Shown: positions 36,607 through 46,000 of the stretch, piece after piece
Layout of the letters: each line of letters starts with the position of its first letter
Position numbering within the stretch: the stretch's first letter is position 1
Source: Monosporascus cannonballus
Lineage: Eukaryota; Ascomycota; Sordariomycetes; Xylariales
DNA length: 64,000 nucleotides
Assembly (NCBI GenBank): GCA_004154925.1
Contig: QJNS01000209.1
Span: forward strand, 1 to 64,000
Direction: 5' to 3'
Translations under genes and position numbers: made by a program
The notes under the pieces: model-generated
The model's input: the letters and a program-made list of their open reading frames with translations, nothing else
The model's database searches: none
What the model was told of the DNA's origin: nothing

Positions 36607-36738
36607 ACCCATTAGATACCCGTGGGTCCTTGGCAAGACTCAATGGGTACCCAATGGGTCCTTGGCAAATCCGATGGGTACCCATCAGGACCCATGGGTC
36701 TTCGTGGGTCACCCACGGGTACCCATTCCCTCACCCTA
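36607..36738. mobile_element. Truncated copy of the hAT-like MITE
   Basis: Matches the right arm of the element at 33163-33728, with the same GGGTACCC/GTCCTTGG motifs and the terminal TCCCTCACCCTA, but lacks the left arm and AT core and has a ~45-bp internal deletion. Its truncated left side is fused to AT-rich DNA; its right side abuts GC-normal sequence. Confidence 0.8.
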
Positions 36739-37163
36739 GGTATAAGTCTGCCTGTCCATTGGCAGACGATTATCTCCGGAGAGATTGACAAGCCAATCAT
36801 TGCATGACACAAACAGAGTGAGGCAGTGGAAGTTGTGGGCGACACGTCAGCCGTATCGTGTTCTGGGGGCGGATTGCTCCATCCTCAATCCAACCCTCCC
36901 TTAAGCGCCCTGGCGCTATGGCTGGAGAGCGACAATCTGGGCTCTGCTGACAGCATGCATAAGCCAGGAGTTGTCACGCGGACGCCGCTTTAGAGCTTTG
37001 CCTTTATTTAGTTAAAAACCTGTCAAGATAGTACTCAATAACCTTTCACCTGTCCCTAATTCAGCCGACCACAGATATCAAGGCCTGTCCGTCTTTGCCA
37101 GAGTTCCCCTTCAATATACTGTAGGAAATCCACTTTGCCCATCCGTTTATTACCACTATATCT
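36739..37163 (+). promoter_or_regulatory. Upstream region of metallopeptidase gene
   Basis: 425 bp of normal composition between the truncated MITE and the start codon, with C/T-rich stretches just before the ATG. No specific site is assigned. Confidence 0.4.
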
Positions 37164-38366
37164 ATGGCACGATCACGGAACTCCCAATCAAAAAATAACG
37201 ACTATGATTTCTTTGTTAGCGATTGGGAATCCTCATCATCTAGTGATTCGAGCGACTACGGTGACTCAAGCAATATCGACGACTCCGATGAAGATGAAGA
37301 TGACTCCGATGACGATGAAGACGAGGACGAGGATGAGGACGATCATGAAGAAAGACCACCAAAGTGCTCCAGCGGTTCGGTTATCAGCCAGACTCGACAT
37401 GCCATCGCAGCGGACGGCGTGGCGGTAAGTAACCTCTTGTGGCCAGCCAACAAATATTGCCTCAAAGTTCAATTCCTAGATGGCGACTCGTGGCACAGAG
37501 ACACCGTCGAGTATTTCGTCAAAACCCACTACCACGCCGTTAATATGCGTATCCGCTTTGAGTTCCTGAAGAAGGGAGTACCTGGCCCGTCAGATATCCG
37601 AATTACGTTCGTCGGGTGGGCGGCATCCTACATCGGGCGCGACGCCGAGAACTTTCCCGGCCAGCCAACTATGTGGCTTAACCTACATCGAGATTATAGT
37701 AGTATGAGCCCAGAATATAGACGGCTGAAAAGGCAAGCTGATATCCTGCATGAGTTCGGCCATGCCTTGGGTATGGATCATGAACAGAAGCATCCGGACT
37801 ATAAAGTCAATTGGAATTACCGGGTTCTTCAAGCGCGATTCGGCTGGGATGCAGCAAGGGTTCATAATGCCTACGATAAACACGGTACAGGTCGGGTGCG
37901 GTCCGCTCCCTACGATCGGGACTCTATCATGCATTATCCCGTGCTTAAGGGAGATACTCTTAGCGGAGTGCAGGAAGTGCCTATGAACAGCGTGCTATCA
38001 GAAGGGGATAAGAAGTTCCTGGCGGCAATTTATCCAGCTGCAGGAGTTACGAAACTACCTACTAAACACAAACCTCCAAAGGTCTCAACAAGGAGACAGG
38101 AAAAAAAGCCGGAAAAGAAGCTCCAGGTCGTTCCGTATAGCAAGCATCAGCTCCCCAAAGACCGCTTCACGTCAATCATCGGCGGCCCCAACGTGATGGT
38201 GGCTGTTGGGTTTGGAAATGGTGGGTTTTTCAGTGGAGTGGCTGTTTCTGGTTCTTCTTCGACGTCTGTGGTGTCGCAAAAGCGACGCCGCTATTGCATT
38301 GCTAGCAATAGCGGTATATATGGTCAAATTCTTAACTGTGACATGTGGTATGCACGAATAATATAG
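37164..38366 (+). CDS. Astacin-like (M12A) zinc metallopeptidase
   Basis: Single exon, 400 residues. The zinc-binding motif HEFGHALGMDH (residues ~196-206, HExxHxxGxxH form) and a downstream SIMHYPV Met-turn (~253) identify a metzincin of the astacin type. The catalytic domain spans about 85-295. The N-terminus has no signal peptide; instead residues ~24-70 are an extreme Asp/Glu/Ser run. After the catalytic domain comes a Lys-rich linker (~295-335) and a Gly/Ser-rich tail. A GTAAGT at 37425 resembles a donor, but the frame through it is the conserved one, so I keep it as coding. Secretion is the family norm and is not supported here; an intracellular or unconventionally exported enzyme is possible. 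It lies 425 bp from the transposon island. Confidence 0.82.
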   Translation: MARSRNSQSKNNDYDFFVSDWESSSSSDSSDYGDSSNIDDSDEDEDDSDDDEDEDEDEDDHEERPPKCSSGSVISQTRHAIAADGVAVSNLLWPANKYCLKVQFLDGDSWHRDTVEYFVKTHYHAVNMRIRFEFLKKGVPGPSDIRITFVGWAASYIGRDAENFPGQPTMWLNLHRDYSSMSPEYRRLKRQADILHEFGHALGMDHEQKHPDYKVNWNYRVLQARFGWDAARVHNAYDKHGTGRVRSAPYDRDSIMHYPVLKGDTLSGVQEVPMNSVLSEGDKKFLAAIYPAAGVTKLPTKHKPPKVSTRRQEKKPEKKLQVVPYSKHQLPKDRFTSIIGGPNVMVAVGFGNGGFFSGVAVSGSSSTSVVSQKRRRYCIASNSGIYGQILNCDMWYARII

Positions 38367-38662
38367 TTATCACGAACGGTAACACGCAAAGGCTGATTTC
38401 GACCACGATAAATGCAAATGGAGGAGGGGGAGTCTCAGTTTCGATGACGGGGGTTATGAACTTATGAAGCAGAGACTCTCGTATATGTTAATTGGTGTCA
38501 GCAGTCACAGTGATCAAATGCAGAATACTGGCGCACTGCTCTGTGTTGTATTCTAGGAAAAGACTGGACTAGTCGGGGGCGGATCTCCCTTACGTACATG
38601 ATTGTAGCCACATGATAAAGTCCTTGGTGCACTTCGCCCCTGGCGGTGGCGACACAGCGCCT

Positions 38663-41050
38663 TTAGCGCACCTTGAAAAATTTGTAATGCCACTGCGGCT
38701 TGAGTGAACTCGGGTCATTGGAATAGTAGATAAAGCCAATACCAACTCGTCTTGAGACTCCATCTCGCCTGGCAAGACCCAACAAAATCGATTGCGTATC
38801 GGGTGGCCTAGTGATTGTATTGGCAGCAATGACCGCAACAAGCTCATCCACTTCTTCGACTTCACCGTCGAACCTAAACTCCCCACGATGAACGGCCACT
38901 TCCAAAGACGCGACACGTTTGCCTGTTGCAACCGAGAGACGAAACTCCTTGGACGGCAGATATGGCCCGAAGAACCCGAGCTCACCGCAGCTTAGACTTG
39001 GCGGCGCCTCGCTCAGTGAACCGTCCAGTAGCAGATCAAAATTTATCCCGATATGGTCACTGAGGTAGCGTTTTGTGCGGGAAAGATCGTCGGATTCCTC
39101 TCTCGCTGTATTGTTCCGAGCTTCGCATGCGGCCTTCCATGTGTCGCGGGACCAGAACCTCCGGCTTGAATCTCCGTAATGCCAGAAGGGAATAGGCACA
39201 TAGATAGGCACACGTTTAATGGGAGCCTGGGAAATGTTCCTCGACAGCCAGAGACTTTCGGCGAAGACGAATTCGACTGGGCCAATCCAGGAAGTCCTGG
39301 TATTCACGAGTAAGTCTCGCACGTCACTATGGGGTAACTGGTGTCAATTAGTGATCACGTACCATGACCATGTCGGGAATTGCTCAGACAACCCTCCCGG
39401 CTGGCTGGGCTTGCAGAAGCGCTTCTGGCAGTCGTCCGACGGAAACCACAATATTCCTTGAAACAGGAAGTGGGCAGGAATCCCTTGTGTCTGACGAATG
39501 CTTATTTCAGAGGCGTCTTCGGGCCTTTTGAATCGGTTGAAGATGCCTTCGAAAGCGTTGAGTACATCCTGGGGGAATGTGAGATTTTTCCTGCTATAAT
39601 CTTGCACTGCCCTTTGGTAGTTTTGTATATCCAGCCCTTTGTTTGCGTCCCCTAAATAGTGGTATGGCGTTGGGTCAGGGTCCTTCCTAAGCTTCATACT
39701 CCACCAGGGCGGCCCTGTCCTAACCTGAACGTCAATATCTTCACGCCTTTGTTCTCCATAATTATACCCCTCTCTCCATTGGGCTTCAATGCAGTTGAAG
39801 AAGGTCTCTTCAGTCGTGAAGTAAAGGCAGCGCTGCGACAGACATTGTTCCTGGAACGTCCAGCCTCGTGTATTCCAGATTGATCTCCGTACCTCTTCGC
39901 ATAAAGACGGCAGGCAAATTGAAAGATTTAGCGCTGTTCCGTCTGAGGCGTTTGTAATCTTCGTTGGTTCGATAAGGCGCCCTGTACGGGGACTTATCCC
40001 CCTCAGTCCAGCGTCCGCATCAATGCCCGCTGCGGCGATGATGGTTAACGTTGCAGTGTCATAAACGTCATCCATGCTCCCGATCAGTCGAGACTTATCC
40101 TCTTGGTCGTCTTGTACAATGCACAAGGTATCCACCCAAAGGTGTCTTATTCCGATCTTTCGGGTCAACTCCATAGCGTCCTGGACGGTACGAGGGATTC
40201 TTCCGCTCCTGAGTAAACCTTGCCGCGACTGGGACAGAGCTTTCGGAACACTAAGCTCTTTGACGTTTTCTCGAATAGTGAGAAGAATAGGAGTCATTTC
40301 GGCATTGTCCCCAGGGGCAAGGATAGTAGGAATTCGACCCCAGACGTAGGACAAGGCCACGTAGTCACATTTTTCGGTTCTCTGTGCCAAGCACTCATCT
40401 ATCACGTCGATGAGCCGGAAGGGGTGCTCACGCTGGAACAGGTCGTTGCCTTTTCGCCCCACGGGCTTCTTGGAATGCTTGTGGCTTTTACATTCCTCAA
40501 GCCAGTATTTCACTAGCGGAATGTTGATGCGGTCCCCAACCTCGCGTCGTGGGAGGAAGTTCGCCTCTTTGGGCGCTGAGGGCGCTGAGGGCGCTGAATC
40601 ATCTAGCAAAGATTCGATTTCCGCAATTATGAAACGATCCTTCACCCGGTCGATTTCTCTAAGTGGTGCTCTATTGTGCTGAAAGTTTGGCGGCTTCTGG
40701 TCTATCGCGAGCAGCAGTCGTGGCTGGGGGTGCTCCGTGCGGCCGCTTTCCCTAATGGACAAGGGACTTCGACTTTGGATGAAGATCTGGGGCGGAGATC
40801 TAGCTGTTAAGCACAGTCTTGCAGAATCCCATCCGTCGCCCCAGGCAAGGCAAATAGACTTGGAAATAAGGTTGCAGAATGGACAGTTTGGGTCGTTGTA
40901 GTCTGAGAGGCGGCCCATGAATATTTCGTTTACTTCGTAGGAAAGCATCGCCTCCAGGTCCAATCCGTCGCAGGTGCTGCATAGCTGCTTGGACAGGCCT
41001 ACGTCTTGGCACACTTGAGAGTGTGCCGCGCTTTCTTTTGGCTGACACAT
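38663..41050 (-). CDS. HET-domain protein (heterokaryon incompatibility-type)
   Basis: Exons 41050-39363 and 39296-38663 (intron 66 bp, GTACGT donor, CCAG acceptor, keeping PTWSW-TSWIGPV in frame) encode 773 residues. The HET domain shows its three signature motifs: YVALSYVWG (230-238), LWVDTLCI (304-311) and GWTFQEQCLS (396-405). The N-terminus has a Cys-rich motif (CSTCDGLDLEA...CPFC, ~24-59) common in these proteins. HET domains trigger non-self recognition and cell death in filamentous ascomycetes; which partner this one has is unknown. No STAND/NACHT or repeat domain is attached. The gene appears intact and lies in the small GC island between two RIP blocks. Confidence 0.88.
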
Positions 41051-42088
41051 CCCTTGAGATCCTCTGTGTACTGAATTCTTTGGTCCAGGTTTGGAAACAG
41101 GTCGCTGAAGAATGCAAGAACATGGTGGTCGGTTTGGATAGTTGGGGAGTAACGCATGGCTCCTTCTCGCAGCCGGAGTCGTAATTCTGGATCTACGGCT
41201 ATTTGATGCCTAAGGGACTATGCGGGTGCATTGTCGAAACCAATTGGGTGAAGGACATGAATGGCAAGCCAGAAGGCCAAGCTTGTTCCTGAGTGGTCGC
41301 CAATATGAGCTGAATGGCTCGCTTAGGGAAGTGATCGACACTAGAAGCGTATATAAGGTGCGTTACGCGTCCTTCTGCGGTATATGAATATCGACTGTAC
41401 GCCTGTCTAGTTGTGCAGGGGCCAGCAATCGTCTGGCATCCAAACCCCCTGCCACTCCAGGATTTATTCCCTTACTAGAGGTGGAGGGTGAGTGCTACCG
41501 ATGCCCAAAAGGGCTGCCTGCGGAGATTGAAGTGCCAGCGGATGGCCAGTCCCAAGGATGTCATTGGTGTGGACGTGGATGCCAATGGCACTACTCACGG
41601 GGGGATACCAACACGAACTGGAAGGAAATTCTGGAAAAAGCAAAAGTTATGGGCGTGGATTATGTCCGCATTTTTCTGACAAGCTGAGCTCTGCCAATCG
41701 TTTCCCGTTTTGATGATAAGTAGTGAGGAGTTGCATGAGCTGAATGGGGTAGGAAGTGTCAACATGGATCTCCCTCTGGCGTGATAGAACTCGATAATTG
41801 TGTGTAGATCACGGTAACTGCATGAATTTATCACTATTGGCGGCAAGACCAATTAAAACCGTCCACTCGCAATGGCTTCAGCAGACGTAAGAGAGCTCCG
41901 ATTAAAACGCCCCCAATTTCTACAAACATCACCTCCAGTAACCACCCTCCGTATCTTAGCAGAGTGCGAGAACAGGCATGTTAAAACTTTTATGTTGCTT
42001 GCCCGGGCCATCATCAAGCGGTTCGAGCCTTCCCAGCACCGATCACCCGAGCCACCATCTAAACAACGGTAACGACATCCCAAACACA
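41051..42088. other. Spacer between divergent HET and ankyrin-family genes
   Basis: 1.04 kb containing the promoters of both flanking genes and one doubtful coding fragment at 41481-41687. Confidence 0.4.
41481..41687 (+). pseudogene. Doubtful coding fragment
   Basis: A 68-codon frame ends NWKEILEKAKVMGVDYVRIF, which has good helix-strand protein texture; the upstream part reads better in the next frame (DVIGVDVDANGTTHGG). A single frameshift near 41,605 would join them. This looks like a relic of a longer gene, perhaps an alpha/beta-barrel enzyme, but no family is certain. Confidence 0.2.
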
Positions 42089-43925
42089 ATGGCAGACGAT
42101 CCGCCCTCTACTCCGACGCCGTCTTCCCAGTTTCTTTCTCACCTCTCCAACCAACCGCGGACTCCGACACGCGAGCTGGTGCAGCCTTATCTGTCCTATG
42201 AGACCTGGCTGCGCAAGGCATTCGCGAGGGGAGACGCCGGGATTGACGGTCTTGCGGGCCTGGTTCCCATCTATGATGGCCACGAGACCACGTTTAGGAC
42301 CCGGGCGATTGACCGACTGACTGCCGACAGGGAAAAGTACTTGATGCGGCTGCCCGACGATAAGCTCGAAGCAGACTGCGCGCCAGCCATTGCGGCGTCG
42401 CTGGAGGAGTATAGGGGGAATTTTGAAGCTTTCACACACGGTCAGTTGCCCCCTTTTTTTGTCTTCAATGCTTGCTAAGACTAGAAAACGCAACTACAGG
42501 CACCCTGGCAGGTCTAGGTACGTACGCTATCAAACAGTTAACAGCAGCCGTCTACTAAGAAAACGTCCGGCGCAAAAACAGATTGGTCGAATGTTGTCGT
42601 AGCCGGGTCATCCGCGCTCCTGCCCTTGCTCTCGCACCGAGAGGACGTGAGCATAATGGATGACCCGGCAGTCGAGAGACCGCTCGAAACCTACTTCCAG
42701 TACGCTAGTCGTCTCCCCAGTGGCTGGGTCAGGCACTAAATTGGGTATCTTAGGACGATTGCAAGCGCGAGTGACATTGACATATTTCTCTATGGACTCG
42801 ACAGCGAGGACGCGGGGATCACGCGCATCCTTGAGCTGGAAGCCGCAGTGCGGAAGAACCAACGGTTGCTCCCTGGCGCGGGCCTGTCGCTGCGCTCCGA
42901 GAACGCCATCACATTTATTTCGCCGAAATGGCCATACCGGCACGTTCAGGTACGGAGAGCATGCATACCATTCACAAACATCAGCACTAATACGAATAAT
43001 TCTGGGCGGTATAAAGATTATCCTCAGACTATACAAATCTATCAGTGAGATACTGACTGGCTTCGATGTCGACTGCGCCTGCGTTGCCTTCGACGGAAGG
43101 CAGGTTTACTCCAATCCGCGGGGGATCACAGCCATCGCCACGCGCACCAACACCATCGATCTCAGCCGTCGGAGCCCATGTAAGTATCCCGATGCTGAGA
43201 CTCTAGGCACCCTAGCTTTTTTTTTCTAAGCGAGTTAAAACCAGCATACGAAAACCGCTTGTGGAAATATCGCAATCAAAACTTTGATGTGTTCTGGGAC
43301 TGTCTCGATCGAACACGGATTAACGAAGATAATTTCTGGCCTATCGTAGAAGACTTCAAGGGCCTTGCAAGCCTTAAAGGCCTCGCTCGGCTTATTTTCT
43401 CCGAGTTTGTTCTCTCAAAACACAACGATGGTTACCGGCGAAAGCGGGTCCTGAAGAAATTCGATAACGGCGGGGAACCGGCTCTCACGCCGGAGAGCGG
43501 ATATGCCAGCATTGACATTCCATATGGCAAACGGTTCACTGCTGACAGGTACGTGTGGCTTTGCGTCCATTTTTCGGCGTCTGTTCCTGTAGTGTTTGAA
43601 TATCCTGACATATTCGCCTATTAATAACCAGGGTCCGCAAGTATGTCGAGAGACACTCGAGGGGGCAACACTTGTTCGGTACAATCGAAGAGGTGGCCGT
43701 ACGAGGTGCGAAGCCGGGCAAGAAGAGCAAGGAGACGCTGGCTGGGAAAGTCACTTTTCTCAAGGATGATCCGGGCCGGCAGATGATTGGGAGCTTCCAC
43801 CCGCTGAGCGAGGATGATTGGTGAGATACTTCCTCTCTTCTTTATTCTGCTCGCTGTTTCCTTTTGTTCCATATCATTTCTCACCTATCCTACGCAGGAC
43901 CGAAATGGCATATGCAGCCGCGTAA
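42089..43925 (+). CDS. N-terminal region of fungal ankyrin-family protein, truncated
   Basis: Eight exons are proposed: 42089-42440, 42500-42517, 42582-42699, 42754-42949, 43017-43179, 43245-43548, 43632-43820, 43898-43925 (455 residues). All have GT-AG borders with CTAA-type branch sites, and the phases add up. The conserved core reads ASASDIDIFLYGLDSEDAGI, HVQ-IILRLYKSISEILTGF, DVDCACVAFDG, RSPSYENRLWKYR and RQMIGSFHPLSEDDW-TEMAY. I know this series as the N-terminal region of large Sordariomycete ankyrin-repeat proteins of unknown function. There the text continues into ankyrin repeats; here it stops four codons after TEMAY. Exon 2 is a microexon (12 or 18 nt, depending on donor GTCTAG or GTACGT). 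The gene is either a short functional derivative or a 3'-truncated pseudogene. Confidence 0.6.
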
Positions 43926-44154
43926 GGGGGATAATGAGGAGGGCAGAAAGTAGGATACTGAGGAGCGCAGTGAGGAGGACAGTAACGAGGATAACAAGGA
44001 GGGCAGAGAGGATAGTGTGGAGGGCGATGGGGAGGATATGGTGGAAACGTTGGCCCCTGGAGTTGAGAGGATAACAGAAGAACTTGGGGACAGTGCGATC
44101 TCTTTCTTCTACGAGGCTGAAATATTTGCATATTGCGCCAGCAAGTCCGTATAG
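43924..44154 (+). pseudogene. Acidic linker relic of the ankyrin-family gene
   Basis: Directly after the gene ends, another frame is open except for one TAG (after GRK) and encodes a strongly acidic run (EERSEEDSNEDNKEGRED) then VERITEELGDSAISFFYEAE. Full-length members of the family carry such an acidic segment next to their ankyrin repeats. The simplest reading is that a deletion removed the repeats and left the linker out of frame. Confidence 0.4.
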
Positions 44155-44189
44155 TTTCCCCCAAGATCGTTGGGTGCAGGAATCGTGGA

Positions 44190-44410
44190 TGCTAGTATAG
44201 CTATAGTTAGAATCGGCGGGTGCTAAAATTGCGCGGCGCCGGAATTTTTATGTGCCAGAGTTGGTGGGTGCTAGAATCATTAGACGCTGGAGTCGGCGGG
44301 TGCCGGAATCGTGGATGTTGGAATTACTAGTTGTGGGAAATCTCTGGGCGACAGCTTCGGTGGGAGCCAGAATCATGGATTCTGGAATTGCTAGATCTGA
44401 AATCGGTGAC
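44190..44410. repeat. Degenerate minisatellite
   Basis: Loose tandem array of a GGGTGCTAGAATC / GGTGCCGGAATCGTGGATG-like unit, at least eight diverged copies. Not coding. Confidence 0.6.
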
Positions 44411-44452
44411 GCCGTTCGACACTGCCTGGCTGAGTGGAAAGCGCACGCTACT

Positions 44453-44743
44453 GTGAGACCCTGCATCACACACAGAAGCATATATATCTGAAGAAAAGGT
44501 ATATTAAAGGTTGCATGACCTCTAGAAGGTCCTCTGTAACGGTGAAGGTGGTGAACCCTCCTTAAATACATATAAAAACAATGGTAGCCAAGAGATAATG
44601 ATACCGGAGTAGCCGAACCAATTTCCACTAGCTTGTTAGCTAACTAAGCCATGGCGTAGCTAGGTTCAACAGCTACGCTCCTGGCGAGTCGATTAACGGC
44701 GGCCTACCAGCTTGGAGCTACTAAATAGATATATTCCCTTACA
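44453..44743 (+). repeat. LTR-like dispersed repeat, copy 1
   Basis: Begins TGTGAGACCCTGCATCACAC and ends CCCTTACA. It shares its order of motifs (TATAT-CTGAAGAAAAG, GGTTGCATGACCT, AAGGTCCT, TAGCTAACTAAGC) with 45392-45604. Flanks GCTAC/CTTAC are only partly alike, so the target duplication is uncertain. Confidence 0.5.
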
Positions 44744-45391
44744 CTTACTTGGGGGTCACTCGCTCTTGATTGCCACATCCACTACTCACGAGCCTACATG
44801 AACGTTTTTGTTGTTATGGTTCCTTGCTCGCTGTCGGCTACGGCTGTTACTATGTCCACTGCCACATTGTAATCCATCGTCGCCAGAGTAGGCTGCGCAG
44901 TAGCCTCAGCTCCAGCATTTCCATACACACCTCCGACTGGGCACAAGGGTGGGGTATGTGGTATGGTTCTAGGAGATCTTGGGCGGCGTTCTTATTGCGT
45001 TTAACATATTATTGACTGAATTACACATGTAACGGCTTACAGGCATTCAGACTGCATGGGGAGTGTTAACCGCCCAAACTTCAGCAATCACTCCATCCAT
45101 ACCCACCTGGTCTGAGGTTACGGATTACGTGATCAAATGTTGCACTTAACCACTATTTGCATGAAGGGGTCTTTATTAGCCCAGCAGTTATGGTAATGTT
45201 AGGGTGTCCCATTACACAATGTGGAACTATATGTCTCCCGTGAAATATATACCAGTTTATAACATTATATAATTAGTTAAATTATCGTTTCACTATTGAA
45301 CATAAATAAACGTACAAAAAATTTACTTTGTTAATTAAATTCATGCAATAGATAATTAAATTTACTGCAAGTAGAGCTTAGCTGGATCAAA
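44744..45391. other. Spacer, transition to AT-rich DNA
   Basis: 648 bp without a supported gene; composition shifts to AT-rich at about 45,220. An 81-codon frame at 44770-45015 has no coding texture. Confidence 0.4.
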
Positions 45392-45604
45392 TTTAAGACC
45401 CTGACATTACACCCTAAATGATATAACTGAAGAAGAATGTATTTAACAGATTGCATGACCTTAAAAAAGGTCCTAGATAGAAAGGTGATGATAGCAACCC
45501 CCTTTTTTATACACGTATATACAGCTGTAGCTGAAAGAAAAAGATACTAAGGGTGCATAAACTTATTTGCCTTTAGTAGCTAATCAAATTAAGCTAAAGC
45601 TTAG
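45392..45604 (+). repeat. LTR-like dispersed repeat, copy 2, RIP-mutated
   Basis: Diverged, AT-shifted copy of 44453-44743 (GATTGCATGACCTT, AAAGGTCCT retained), interrupted at its distal end by the Gypsy LTR that duplicated CTTAG; it probably resumes at 45,996. Confidence 0.5.
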
Positions 45605-45995
45605 TGTTATGACCTAACGGTCTTGGCTTCTTTGCGGACGGTTGGGCCCACGAAAGACAAACCTCGACCGCCGCCAAGATATTACGTAACTAGCTTAAAG
45701 GTTTTAAGGTGCCAAGCACCTTAAGCCCCTTAAGCCGGCGAAAGAGCTTAAAGGGTTTAACGAGCTTAAAGGTTTAAGCCGCTTAAACACCTTAAACTAG
45801 AACGAAAATATATACGCTTATTATTTCTATAATTTAGATAATTTTAGCTTATAATAATTTGTTACTTAAGGTATTTTTAATATTACGAGACGTAATACGT
45901 TATTGTATTTATTGCTTAGTTTCCCACGATACTCCTGTTAACATAAACCCGTACTACTAAGGTTTAATAGTTGGTTAAACCGCCTAGCCGTCACA
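45605..45995 (+). mobile_element. Solo Gypsy-family LTR, TSD CTTAG
   Basis: 391 bp, TGTTATGACC...GCCGTCACA, with CTTAG at 45600-45604 and 45996-46000. It belongs to the same family as the LTR at 32915. A stretch of AGCTTAAAGG/CCTTAAGC motifs (45,690-45,800) replaces the corresponding middle of the other copies. Confidence 0.85.
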
Positions 45996-46000
45996 CTTAG

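Noticed and set aside
37425..37500. Intron in the metallopeptidase at the GTAAGT near 37425
   Set aside because: The open frame continues through it with residues that fit the start of the catalytic domain (LLWPANKYCLKVQFLDGDSW).
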